A DNA stretch of 61,419 bases from a virus: positions 1-61,419 of the IMG/VR virus record IMGVR_UViG_3300036881_000024; one strand, 5' to 3'. Both the position numbers and the translations under genes were made by a program. Of this stretch, positions 24,433-31,933 are shown piece after piece (the first letter of the stretch is position 1; each line of letters opens with the position of its first letter). The notes under the pieces were generated by a model. That model saw only the letters and a list, made by a program, of their open reading frames with translations, had not been told where the DNA came from and did no database searches.

Positions 24433-26583
24433 CCTTTCGGACCACCCATCTTCGAGAGCCTTCTTGATCCGCGGTTCCAGCGGCCACCTAGACTGAATTC
24501 TCTGAGCGGAGTTTTCGTCATCGTGTAGTGCCGTCCAACATAACGCATCTCCGAATATCCCGTCGTCGTGCTGTCCGACTTCATGTTCCATGCGAGCGGC
24601 TGCGCTTCTCCCTTCGCTTGCATCGAACTTGCGAACGAACGTGGCTAATTGGCGAATGGAAATCGGATCATTTAATATCAACCATCCAGTGTTAACCGCA
24701 TCGACGTACCGACTCAGAAGAATCGCTCGCGTATAGGTCCGCGTGAACCATCCCTCCTGAGTTCCCTTGTTCGGGTCGATATTTCCTTTCGAGTCGTAGC
24801 GGTGCATGATGTGGTGATCGAGAAATCCCATGATCTTGAGTTGGTGCATACACTCGTCACCGGGCTTGCGTACCTGCTCAATGATGAATCTCGCCAGCAA
24901 GGGATTCGATGAAATAACATTTCCCCTGCCATCGCTCCCATACAACACGGCTACAGCAGCAGCGATACGCGCCATCTGGGGGGAATTCACGCGGAGAGAA
25001 TTGAAACTTGCCACAATTATGTCGGGGTCGCGGCTGTGTCCGTATTTGCTCACCCGTAGCGCCGATCGATCTTCGTTGGGCTGATTGAGCCCATGCGCAG
25101 TGTCAATCGAGATCGCGTACTCCGCCCCTGGTTGCGGCTCCTCAAAGATCAGCAGCTTGTCGAAGCATGGCTCGTCAGTCGAATCGTCGAACTGGCGCAG
25201 CGGCACAAGGCTCCAGCGGTATTGGTTGTCGTCCAGACCAGTCCAGTCGAGCACGATGTTCGGCTCGTTCGGATTCACGTCCACAGGATCGGGCTCGTAA
25301 GGCTTGTTCTCATTGCCCATCAAGATCGTGCGGCCTGTGATCGCGTAAGCCGCGTAGTTCTTTTCCCGCGCATCGGTTACCAGCGTGATCGTTTCCTGTG
25401 TGAACACCGGATCGTCTTTCGACTGGAAAGCATCTACCGGGGTGACGGCGTTGGCGGCGAGGAATTCCCGCTCCGTGTGTCCAGCGATTGCCTCTTCGTA
25501 GCCGCACTGCCAGAACCACTGAAACTCTTTAGGCATCTCCCAACGCTGGCCCAGCACTTTCCAGAGATAGTCCGTCGAGCGAACGTAAAGCTCTCCCCTG
25601 CGCCGCATCTTGCGCGTAGCGTCCGTTACGTGCTCGTTCCATGGCTCGGGGACCGGATGCTGCCGCAACCACGACTCCGGCGGGTACAGGTCTGTCGCAC
25701 AGGCCGGGGGGATGAAGAATGCCTTGAACCGGCCACGACCCGATGAGTAGAGTTCCCACTTCTCTTTCTGCCACGTCGTAGCCGTCGAACCCGTTCCTTC
25801 AAGCACCATGAAAAGCGACGGCAGTTGATGACACGCGGGAAACAGACCTTCGTCCAGCGTATGCGCCGGGTTCGTATAGTCGCCCAGCTCTGAGATATGA
25901 ATACATGAGGGCGAATCACCCTGCGCGATACCGACTTCCTGCGCGCCAGCTTGAACCGAAAGACGAGAGCCATTCGTCCAGCGCGGCTCAGTGACTTTGA
26001 TAGACGACTGCGGAACGCGGAGCCAGAACGGAAGCCGCTCCTGACAGGTGTCGATCATGTTCTTCAACTTCTGCGATTGCGGAACCTGCACAGACGCCAT
26101 GACCGCGTAGGTGTTCGCAACGTAGAGAATCCGGTGCAGGAAGAACAGAGCCGTGACCGTCGAGACGCCCAACTGCCGCGCCTTCAAAATGAAAAGCTGA
26201 ATCGCTATCTGGAGGTCGTCGCACTCAGCAAGGAACGCGAGAAAGATTTTCTGAGCGAGCCGGAAGTCGAAGTGAACGATCTGCGTGTTCGCGGCGCGGA
26301 TGAAAGCGTAGCGGGTGACGAAATACTCAGCCGAGGCGAAGCTCAGGAACCGTTCGTTGGTGATCCATCGCTTGATCTTTTTGACTGTCGCCGGTGAGGG
26401 AGATTTTTCGTCCTTCCAGAAGAAGTACGACCGCGCTCCGGTTTTTGATTGCGACATATCCGCATACTTCGCTATCTCCTCAACCATGTGATCGCACTCG
26501 CCGACCGAGTGCATCTGCGGCTCCCAGCCGTTGCGCAGTTCAAAGTCTCGGATTGTAGCGGCGACGACCTTATCGCTGTACAT
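24409..26583 (-). CDS. Terminase large subunit
   Basis: A 724-residue DNA-packaging motor (MYSDKVVAATIRDFELRNGW). The ATPase has a Walker A-like KARQLGVST at 134-142 and a Walker B CIHISE at 227-232. The C-terminal nuclease begins around YAISIDTAHG with the first metal-binding Asp at 494 and has a later acidic pair in DDGIFGDALCW (about 680). The N-terminal ~70 residues are an extra helical region compared with many terminases. Length is at the long end for the family. The gene follows the C-terminal fragment of a broken methyltransferase with a 14-base overlap and precedes the portal cluster. No intein is seen here. Confidence 0.88.
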   Translation of the reverse strand: MYSDKVVAATIRDFELRNGWEPQMHSVGECDHMVEEIAKYADMSQSKTGARSYFFWKDEKSPSPATVKKIKRWITNERFLSFASAEYFVTRYAFIRAANTQIVHFDFRLAQKIFLAFLAECDDLQIAIQLFILKARQLGVSTVTALFFLHRILYVANTYAVMASVQVPQSQKLKNMIDTCQERLPFWLRVPQSSIKVTEPRWTNGSRLSVQAGAQEVGIAQGDSPSCIHISELGDYTNPAHTLDEGLFPACHQLPSLFMVLEGTGSTATTWQKEKWELYSSGRGRFKAFFIPPACATDLYPPESWLRQHPVPEPWNEHVTDATRKMRRRGELYVRSTDYLWKVLGQRWEMPKEFQWFWQCGYEEAIAGHTEREFLAANAVTPVDAFQSKDDPVFTQETITLVTDAREKNYAAYAITGRTILMGNENKPYEPDPVDVNPNEPNIVLDWTGLDDNQYRWSLVPLRQFDDSTDEPCFDKLLIFEEPQPGAEYAISIDTAHGLNQPNEDRSALRVSKYGHSRDPDIIVASFNSLRVNSPQMARIAAAVAVLYGSDGRGNVISSNPLLARFIIEQVRKPGDECMHQLKIMGFLDHHIMHRYDSKGNIDPNKGTQEGWFTRTYTRAILLSRYVDAVNTGWLILNDPISIRQLATFVRKFDASEGRSAAARMEHEVGQHDDGIFGDALCWTALHDDENSAQRIQSRWPLEPRIKKALEDGWSERSILVPGY

Positions 26584-27076
26584 CGGTTCCCTGCGGTTTG
26601 AAGCAACGCGCGATGTGCGAGGAAAGCGGAAAGGGAATCTTTGCGATCATGGCGGATGCGGCCTTGCGGGAATCTGATTTGCTTCCAAATCTTCGACCGA
26701 GTGTATTTTTTCCCAGCGGTTGTCCGTTCGGCGTAAATCCCTTAACGCCGTCTTCTGTGACTTTGAACTCTTCCCGGTATCGCTGTGCGGCGGTCACGTT
26801 GAATCCCTGCGGCTTGTAATCGGGGTCGCCGTGCCTGCTCCAGTTCATACCGGGAACCTTGCGGCCATCATTTTCACGCTGGCTCGTCAGATGCGCCCCT
26901 TTCCCGCCGTTGCGCCTCGGGTCCGAATAGCCGACAATCCTCTGGTGATTTATTGGCGGCATCAGCGCCGGCACATCACCCCACAGGTAGAAGCTGCCGT
27001 AGTGCCACCGTGCATTTCCGACCCACTTCTGCGCCCCGCGAACGCTCTCGACTACACTCCGCACATTCCTTCGCAC
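26570..27076 (-). pseudogene. C-terminal fragment of a DNA cytosine methyltransferase
   Basis: This 168-codon frame corresponds to the C-terminal part of phage Dcm-type methylases: SVVESVRGAQKWVGNARWHY and GSFYLWGDVPALMP match the segment that follows the VVEN motif, and GRRFGSKSDSRKAASAMIAK with IPFPLSSHIARCFKP match the C-terminal end. The AdoMet-binding motif and catalytic PPCQ motif are absent; the matching N-terminal piece lies at 28285-28448, across a PP-loop ATPase gene and two small genes. The first codons overlap the end of that ATPase gene by 25 bases. I read it as a remnant that can no longer methylate, though it might retain DNA-recognition ability if translated. Confidence 0.7.
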
Positions 27077-27852
27077 TCGTTCTCAAACAGGTTTATCTGC
27101 GCATCTTTGTTGGCAGTGAAGTTGACTTGGTCAATGGGGATTAGCGATGGGTGTAAGAACAGTCCAGTTCTGTGATTATCATTCGTTGCCACCGCTCTCT
27201 CGAAGGCCACCGCTCTCTCGAAGGCTTGCGGTTCCTGATCCTGCAGGCGCTTCCATTCTTCATTTGAATGATAAGGGCAGAACACGCAAGCTGATCTCGG
27301 AGGTTGCGGAAAACCGCGCCGCTGCATCCAGTTCAAGCAATCAGTCCGACTTATTGCAGCTTCAATCAACGGCCAGCGATTCTCTTGCCAAGGCTCCCGG
27401 CTGTCCTTCATGCGGGTCGCTTCGTTAGTAGAAATACCTATCCACTGGATAATACCCACGGTCTTTTGGCCGCGCTTTATGCCGCCGATCTCACGCGCCT
27501 TCTTGGAAATCGGTGCGATCTTGTAATCGTAGGTGCATTGACGACGTGGCACCTGACCCTTTTTGCCGTTCACCGACGTGAAATAGGGAAGGCCCTGCTT
27601 GATATAGGTGTGCCCATCTTTGGCGGTTCTACGGCGAGTCATATCGCTTTCCAGATGGCCCTTAGAGACACGGTACACGGGAAACGGTAATTGCTTCTCC
27701 AGCCAATCCAGCCAGATATAGACGCTGTTTGGCTCGGCCTGTGTATCCGCAAAGATCGCAGCGTCAGGCATCGGCGTAATCTCACCGGCAGCAGCCATCA
27801 GCGCCATCGTGCTCGACTGGACCCCTGCTCCGAGGCTGATTATGTGCTTCAT
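27052..27852 (-). CDS. PP-loop ATPase of the PAPS-reductase-like superfamily
   Basis: About 266 residues from the ATG at 27852, which has GGGAGGGAAG upstream. MKHIISLGAGVQSSTMALMA carries the PP-loop (S-x-G-x-G/D-S-S variant) of adenine-nucleotide alpha-hydrolases. Other points are GIIQWIGISTNEATRMKDS and a Cys motif ACVFCPYHSNEEWKRLQDQ as in phage PAPS-reductase-like proteins. Such enzymes activate a substrate by adenylation; in phages the substrate is unknown, and sulfur or base modification of DNA is only a guess. The gene interrupts a cytosine methyltransferase. A tandem 18-bp duplication gives AFERAVAFERAVA near the C-terminus. Confidence 0.75.
   Translation of the reverse strand: MKHIISLGAGVQSSTMALMAAAGEITPMPDAAIFADTQAEPNSVYIWLDWLEKQLPFPVYRVSKGHLESDMTRRRTAKDGHTYIKQGLPYFTSVNGKKGQVPRRQCTYDYKIAPISKKAREIGGIKRGQKTVGIIQWIGISTNEATRMKDSREPWQENRWPLIEAAISRTDCLNWMQRRGFPQPPRSACVFCPYHSNEEWKRLQDQEPQAFERAVAFERAVATNDNHRTGLFLHPSLIPIDQVNFTANKDAQINLFENECEGMCGV
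27189..27224. repeat. Tandem 18-bp duplication
   Basis: Two exact copies of CCACCGCTCTCTCGAAGG in tandem. In the PP-loop protein it duplicates six residues (FERAVA), in frame. Confidence 0.9.
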
Positions 27853-27877
27853 TTGCTTCCCTCCCCGTTCTCCCACC

Positions 27878-28078
27878 TCACTGCTCGGTCGGTTTTCCGG
27901 TTATCACTTCGGCTCCGCTAACGTGAGCTTGGATGTAGCCATTGCTGTTTCCGATATTGAGAAGCGATTCCAGTTCAGCATTCTCGACATCAAAGGTGCG
28001 CATTGTCACCTGCACAGGACCGCCAACATTAGCAGCCATTCCAGCATCCGCCACGGTTACACAAATACGAACCATCAC
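27878..28078 (-). CDS. Small conserved-looking phage protein
   Basis: Sixty-six residues (MMVRICVTVADAGMAANVGG, ending GAEVITGKPTEQ) with predicted beta strands and a short helix (VENAELESLLNIGNSNGYIQ). It is packed between the PP-loop gene and the gene at 28075, overlapping the latter by 4 bases. No family recognised. Confidence 0.55.
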   Translation of the reverse strand: MMVRICVTVADAGMAANVGGPVQVTMRTFDVENAELESLLNIGNSNGYIQAHVSGAEVITGKPTEQ

Positions 28079-28284
28079 TCGCTCCCTTCCTTCATGCCAC
28101 GGCGTAACTCGGCCAGACGTGCTTGCTCGACGGCTAGGATGCGGGATGCCGCATCTGGAATAGAAATCCGCAATAACTTCTCACTGAGCCAAGTAATCTC
28201 TTCCTCGACCTCGGAAATCTCCTGCTCACGCTGGACGGTGAAGGCGCGGACGGCGAAGCTACGATACACGCCGCATCTTTGCAC
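28075..28284 (-). CDS. Small coiled-coil protein overlapping a methyltransferase remnant
   Basis: A 69-residue frame from GTG 28284 (the ORF could start later). From residue 18 it is a strong coiled coil: QREQEISEVEEEITWLSEKL and then AVEQARLAELRRGMKEGSE. The end EQARLAELRRGMK closely resembles the C-terminus of the protein at 47412 (EQAALDELRRGMK), suggesting a shared module. The first third overlaps the broken methyltransferase N-terminus in another frame, so the true start may be nearer 28235. Confidence 0.5.
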   Translation of the reverse strand: MQRCGVYRSFAVRAFTVQREQEISEVEEEITWLSEKLLRISIPDAASRILAVEQARLAELRRGMKEGSE

Positions 28285-28448
28285 TCCTCGCCAGTGATTG
28301 ATCGCACATCTCTGAGGATCAGCGTGCCGGGATAGCCCCCGGTCCCGTAATCGTGCGCCTCAATGTCATATCCAGTCACGTCGTACCCCTCGGCGAGAAA
28401 TCCTTCCGCCCAGCCGCCTAGTCCGCAATAGAGGTCGTAGACTTTCAC
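28134..28448 (-). pseudogene. N-terminal fragment of a DNA cytosine methyltransferase
   Basis: The frame starts MKVYDLYCGLGGWAEGFLAE, the AdoMet-binding motif I (DLYCGLGG) of C5-cytosine methylases, and continues GYDIEAHDYGTGGYPG and VRSITGEECKDAACIVASP as in phage Dcm proteins. After ASP, where PPCQ with the catalytic Cys should stand, the frame changes to unrelated Ser/Arg-rich sequence, so only ~53 codons are methylase. The rest of the gene is found at 26570-27076. Insertion or rearrangement between the two pieces has removed the catalytic centre. Confidence 0.7.
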
Positions 28449-29293
28449 TTCCCGCCCTCCAATAGCTTATGTTTATCCGCACTCCACGTTTTCACTTCAT
28501 CGCCCAGCGGCGGAAACGCCTCGTCCCATGCTTCGTCGGCGTCCGAGTCTTCATCGCGCTCTTCCGCTGGCCGTCCCAGCCCGAAGTTAATATTCACTTC
28601 GCCGCCCTTCTTCGACGGCAGAAATCCGACCGCTTCGTGCATGATCCGCTGCGCCGCCACGTCGCCATGATCGTAGCGCAAGACTTTTCCCTCCTCATCG
28701 AAGACCGGCTTGCCGCCCACTAGGACCGGGGTTCCCTCGGTGGCGGCGTCCACCGTCGCCTGTACTACCTCTGGATGGGCCAGAATTGCCTTGAGGGCCG
28801 ATTCCTGAGCCTTCATAGACCTAGCGGCTACCACTACGGCCCCCATGAGCGCTACGGGACTTACTCGGGCTCTGACACACATCGCCTCAAACGATAGTTG
28901 CTTCAGGTCAAGCGCACGAATCTTGCGGATGGCATTCATAAATGTCACGGCCACGGGATCATTCGAGACAGCGGCAAACGACAGGATGCGCTGGCGGGGG
29001 AGATTCTTTCCGCCTCCAAGACACCGGGTAAGGATTTCGGCGGGCTCGCGGGGCATGAGCGCCACTTCTGCAGGGTCGATGTCGAGACGGCGGAGAATGG
29101 CCGTTGACTCTCTGGACCCGCCGCTACGAGCGAGCGCCGATCCTTCTGGCGAACGCTTCGACTGGATCTTCCCGCGGCTCGAAGTTGTTGTACTCTTCAC
29201 GGCTTTGCGGGAGCGCACGATCTCCAACCCGGCTGATGGTGGCTTCGACTTCATCGGTTTCAGGATACTCCCGATCTGCCCAGCGTTCGGCAA
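28445..29293 (-). CDS. Possible small terminase subunit / DNA-binding protein
   Basis: Up to 282 residues (MPNAGQIGSILKPMKSKPPS); an ATG at 29254 and later starts are possible because the first ~50 codons overlap the gene at 29124 in another frame. The middle has a helical DNA-binding-like region (LSFEAMCVRARVSPVALMGA, then VVVAARSMKAQESALKAILA) and an Ala-rich ATVDAATEG segment. The C-terminus is acidic (AEERDEDSDADEAWDEAFPP). Size, position two genes above the large terminase, and the helix-rich centre fit a small terminase subunit; no decisive motif is seen. Confidence 0.55.
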   Translation of the reverse strand: MPNAGQIGSILKPMKSKPPSAGLEIVRSRKAVKSTTTSSRGKIQSKRSPEGSALARSGGSRESTAILRRLDIDPAEVALMPREPAEILTRCLGGGKNLPRQRILSFAAVSNDPVAVTFMNAIRKIRALDLKQLSFEAMCVRARVSPVALMGAVVVAARSMKAQESALKAILAHPEVVQATVDAATEGTPVLVGGKPVFDEEGKVLRYDHGDVAAQRIMHEAVGFLPSKKGGEVNINFGLGRPAEERDEDSDADEAWDEAFPPLGDEVKTWSADKHKLLEGGK

Positions 29294-29348
29294 CTTTTAC
29301 GGCGCGGTCGATGATGGAGAGCAGACGGTCAAGCTGCTTGGAGGTCAT
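29124..29348 (-). CDS. Small helical phage protein
   Basis: Seventy-four residues (MTSKQLDRLLSIIDRAVKVA) with an amphipathic N-terminal helix and an acidic/aromatic C-terminus (LPQSREEYNNFEPREDPVEA). ATG overlaps the stop of the upstream gene as ATGA. The last 170 bases overlap the start of the gene at 28445 in another frame; this frame looks the more natural in the overlap. No family recognised. Confidence 0.5.
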   Translation of the reverse strand: MTSKQLDRLLSIIDRAVKVAERWADREYPETDEVEATISRVGDRALPQSREEYNNFEPREDPVEAFARRIGARS

Positions 29349-29521
29349 GCTGGAACCACCGGGAGCTGCTTACCTATTCCTTGAATCGTCGCCAGAAAGA
29401 AGCGTTGGTCGGTGTCCAGTTCGTCCACCTGCTGCATGAGTTGATCGTTGGCCTCTTTTACCATTGTCGCCAAAATCAGCGCCTCGAATGGGGAAAGGCG
29501 AATCGTTACTAAATCACTCAT
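29345..29521 (-). CDS. 58-residue phage protein
   Basis: MSDLVTIRLSPFEALILATM is followed by a charged helix (KEANDQLMQQVDELDTDQRF). Both ends are coupled to neighbours by 4-base ATGA overlaps (29518-29521 and 29345-29348), which strongly supports translation. No family recognised. Confidence 0.6.
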   Translation of the reverse strand: MSDLVTIRLSPFEALILATMVKEANDQLMQQVDELDTDQRFFLATIQGIGKQLPVVPA

Positions 29522-30006
29522 ACCTGCCTCCGCCTTCCATTGCCCCGCGTAGACCGCGAGAACGTAGACTTCTCCGGCTCCGGCGGCTTGATCTCCGTTG
29601 GCTTGGGAATGGGCTGGTCAGTCTCGCGGCGGAAGCGGTCAGGGGGAGCTTCTTCGATTACGCCTGAGAGCTTCGTCGCTCCGTTGGGAATGTCACCCCA
29701 AGAACCGCCGCCAATGCCGCCACGAGTAACCCTGCCGAAGTCGTTCAGTTCGTAATCAACCCACCATCCACATTCGAGCAAGTGCGGCACTCTGCGCCAC
29801 CACGCCAGACGCCACGTCGCCTTGAACTTCGCATACGCGGCGTTCGCCATCAGCGAGCACGTCTTTCCCAGCCCTGCAATGATCTGCTCCCGCAACGGCT
29901 CGGCAACGTCAGCGGGGAGTCCCTGCGTCATGCGGACAGCGATGCCCTTTTTTATTTCGATTCCGCCGAGTGGCTGAGGAATTGACTTCACTGGTGCCGT
30001 TGCCAT
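29518..30006 (-). CDS. Hypothetical phage protein
   Basis: A 162-residue protein (MATAPVKSIPQPLGGIEIKK). It has a helical centre with Trp-rich ATWRLAWWRRVPHLLECGWW, a Gly-rich turn and a Pro/Lys-rich tail (PIPKPTEIKPPEPEKS) ending in basic residues GNGRRRQV. Downstream genes are coupled by ATGA. It is upstream of the putative small terminase gene. No family recognised. Confidence 0.55.
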   Translation of the reverse strand: MATAPVKSIPQPLGGIEIKKGIAVRMTQGLPADVAEPLREQIIAGLGKTCSLMANAAYAKFKATWRLAWWRRVPHLLECGWWVDYELNDFGRVTRGGIGGGSWGDIPNGATKLSGVIEEAPPDRFRRETDQPIPKPTEIKPPEPEKSTFSRSTRGNGRRRQV

Positions 30007-30347
30007 CAGTTACCCCTCGCTTGCGCGCGCTGGAACCGCTGCGTCATGTTCGCAAACATCCCGCGTAGCCGTTTGAATACGCTCGTGCCAGTCAACGGAT
30101 CGCCGTCCGGTCCCCGGTCCTCTCCCGGTACACCGGCCAGTTGCAATGCGCGCTCACGCTTCTGCTCGGCCTCGGTTTCCCGCATCCGCTCCTTGGTGGC
30201 CTTGCTCAACCTTCCGGTATGTCTCTCCAGATTCCGCGCCGAGAACACTGGCTTATTGCGGCAGCACAACTGGCGCAATTTCTTCCGGCTAAGAGGCTTC
30301 TCGCAGTCCGTCTGCGTGCCCGTCATGTCGTGAATGATGAATGTCAT
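30006..30347 (-). CDS. Basic hypothetical protein
   Basis: A 113-residue protein (MTFIIHDMTGTQTDCEKPLS), rich in Arg and Lys with a central helix (KATKERMRETEAEQKRERAL) and a basic C-terminal helix ending RFQRAQARGN. A 59-base overlap with the HTH gene upstream makes the exact start uncertain; a later start would shorten the overlap. No family recognised. Confidence 0.45.
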   Translation of the reverse strand: MTFIIHDMTGTQTDCEKPLSRKKLRQLCCRNKPVFSARNLERHTGRLSKATKERMRETEAEQKRERALQLAGVPGEDRGPDGDPLTGTSVFKRLRGMFANMTQRFQRAQARGN

Positions 30348-30564
30348 TTTCTTTCGCCTCCCGGTACTTCCTCTGCAATGCTTCGAGCTTCATTCTCGAA
30401 CTCACATTAGGCCTATGATAGCCGCGCTCCACGTTGATAACCGTCCGCGCTGAAATCCTCAACACCGATGCCATCTGCTCCTGCGTCCATCCTTGAGACT
30501 TCCGCCAGCGCCGCCACTCACGCGCGTAATTCCGTGATGGGTCGCCGTGGATGCGCTGCCTCAT
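30289..30564 (-). CDS. XRE-family helix-turn-helix DNA-binding protein
   Basis: Ninety-one residues (MRQRIHGDPSRNYAREWRRW). Residues 24-52 form an XRE-type HTH: KSQGWTQEQMASVLRISART with the recognition helix near TVINVERG. The C-terminal half is a basic helix (SRMKLEALQRKYREAKEN). It is likely a transcriptional regulator of the late minus-strand operon; its operator is not known. The start overlaps the stop of the gene at 30561 as ATGA. Confidence 0.65.
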   Translation of the reverse strand: MRQRIHGDPSRNYAREWRRWRKSQGWTQEQMASVLRISARTVINVERGYHRPNVSSRMKLEALQRKYREAKENDIHHSRHDGHADGLREAS

Positions 30565-30854
30565 GCGTCATTCCTAATGTCTCTGACGACAGTTTCACCG
30601 CAATGTATGTCGCACGCGCATCGCTTATACCAAGGTTCAAACGGCCACACTGCTCCGTCTGGAATTAGGTCACTCACGTGCAGGACCACGCCTGAAAATC
30701 TAAACCATCCCTGATTGTCACGATCTCTTATGCTCTGCGTTGGAACTAGGGCGCACGCAATCTGCTGGTAGGTTTTTCGGTTACATATTCCTTGGCCGAT
30801 GCGCACGAGTGCTTCCGATGAATGCAGTAAATGATTGGCTTCTTCTTCTGTCAC
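30561..30854 (-). CDS. Hypothetical protein with Cys/His cluster
   Basis: Ninety-seven residues (MTEEEANHLLHSSEALVRIG). A C-terminal cluster YKRCACDIHCGETVV might bind metal. It is coupled by ATGA overlaps at both ends (30561-30564 and 30851-30854). No family recognised. Confidence 0.5.
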   Translation of the reverse strand: MTEEEANHLLHSSEALVRIGQGICNRKTYQQIACALVPTQSIRDRDNQGWFRFSGVVLHVSDLIPDGAVWPFEPWYKRCACDIHCGETVVRDIRNDA

Positions 30855-31066
30855 GACGGCCTCACTAGCGCCACACGCGCTACCTCAGGCGGCTTCTGGC
30901 CGACGAACTGGACAGCCAGCGTGTAGCCGCAATCGCCGCACCAGCACACCGATACCAGGGCTCCCATTCCCGTCACCAGAGTATTCTGCGCGAAATTCAA
31001 AGGCGAGTGCTCACACGAGGGGCACTTCGGGTCTTTGGGCGGTTTCGGAACGATCTCAAGGCTCAT
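30851..31066 (-). CDS. Zinc-ribbon-like protein
   Basis: Seventy-one residues from ATG 31066, which has GGGAG upstream and overlaps the stop of the micro-ORF above it as ATGA; a longer frame to 31105 is less likely. MSLEIVPKPPKDPKCPSCEH and VCWCGDCGYTLAVQF give a CPSC...CWCGDC pair of knuckles, as in small zinc ribbons. The role is unknown. Confidence 0.55.
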   Translation of the reverse strand: MSLEIVPKPPKDPKCPSCEHSPLNFAQNTLVTGMGALVSVCWCGDCGYTLAVQFVGQKPPEVARVALVRPS

Positions 31067-31140
31067 TGCTCCCACTTTCCCGCCAGCCAGTAGCCGAAGG
31101 CGCACACAATCACCGGCAGAGTGAACAAGGCAATCTCCAC
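31063..31140 (-). CDS. 25-residue single-span membrane peptide
   Basis: GTG at 31140 with GGAG 6 nt upstream; the stop overlaps the next ATG (ATGA). The peptide VEIALFTLPVIVCAFGYWLA ends GKWEQ and is one hydrophobic span. Such micro-ORFs are common between phage genes; real expression is uncertain. Confidence 0.45.
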   Translation of the reverse strand: MEIALFTLPVIVCAFGYWLAGKWEQ

Positions 31141-31141
31141 G

Positions 31142-31357
31142 TCAGACTCCGTGGCCGATCACGTCAGCGTCAGGAAGAGGGCCGGGAAACGGTAAAGGCA
31201 CTTCGCCCTTGAGCCGCTTCACCGGACCCAACTCCGGCTGCCGGCAATTGAAGTGTTCGCGGGTGGTCCATGTCCAAAACAGGAAGCGGTGATAGCGGCG
31301 GTGCCACCTGTGGGAGCGAAAGAAACGGCGTTTGCATTTCGAGCATGTTTGTCTCAT
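31142..31357 (-). CDS. Basic zinc-finger-like protein
   Basis: Seventy-one residues from ATG 31357 (MRQTCSKCKRRFFRSHRWHR) with AAAGG 6 nt upstream; the longer frame to 31414 would pass through the palindrome at 31375. A CSKC knuckle and a very basic Arg/His/Trp-rich stretch suggest nucleic-acid binding. The C-terminus is Pro-rich. No family recognised. Confidence 0.5.
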   Translation of the reverse strand: MRQTCSKCKRRFFRSHRWHRRYHRFLFWTWTTREHFNCRQPELGPVKRLKGEVPLPFPGPLPDADVIGHGV

Positions 31358-31373
31358 CGGGTACCTTTCAGAG

Positions 31374-31387
31374 GTGCAATATTGCAT
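31374..31387 (+). promoter_or_regulatory. Dispersed palindrome copy 3
   Basis: Core TGCAATATTGCA (31375-31386), a perfect 12-bp palindrome. It lies between the genes at 31357 and 31447, the first copy in a non-coding gap. Confidence 0.5.
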
Positions 31388-31446
31388 CTGCTCTTGGCGC
31401 GGGATGACGAACAAGTCGCTGAGCCGCGCCGTGAGCAGGGGAGAAA

Positions 31447-31923
31447 CTAAGCGACCTGGTCGAATTTGCCGCCGGTCACGTCGTCCACAATGCCCTCTTC
31501 GGTCACTGTGCCGGTGACGGTGGCAACGACGCCATCGGTGTTGGTGTAGGTCCAGGTCACGGTCAGAGCCTCGCCGGAGGGGTCAATGACCGCATCGGGA
31601 GTCAGGTTCAGAACGAACGTCGCGCCTGTCGGATCGTCGGTGAGGTCGAGCACGGCAGGAGCATTGACGGTATCGGAGGTTGTGACGGCTGCTTTCGAGC
31701 CATCGAGAGTGAAGGCGGGTCCGCTGAAAGTCGGCGTGACTTGAAACTTCGGCGATTGTCCGGGCTGGATGGGAACCATTGGATCTCCTATCTGGGACAT
31801 GACGCCGCCCAGAACGCGGTTGGGGGTTAAAAGCCTGAGAATCATGCGGAGCAGAAAACGGTTCTCGCGCTCCAAGTACAGCATCTCACGAAGTTCATGG
31901 TACGGGTTGTTGGATACAGTCAT
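31447..31923 (-). CDS. Protein with Ig-like beta domain
   Basis: A 158-residue protein. Residues 1-40 form a basic helix (LYLERENRFLLRMILRLLTP). From MSQIGDPMVPIQPGQSPKFQ a Val/Thr/Asp-rich beta domain follows, ending VVATVTGTVTEEGIVDDVTG, like a bacterial Ig-like or decoration domain. An internal start at ATG codon 42 could give a separate domain protein. It is the second gene of the minus-strand transcript. Confidence 0.55.
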   Translation of the reverse strand: MTVSNNPYHELREMLYLERENRFLLRMILRLLTPNRVLGGVMSQIGDPMVPIQPGQSPKFQVTPTFSGPAFTLDGSKAAVTTSDTVNAPAVLDLTDDPTGATFVLNLTPDAVIDPSGEALTVTWTYTNTDGVVATVTGTVTEEGIVDDVTGGKFDQVA

Positions 31924-31933
31924 TTCGACCTCT

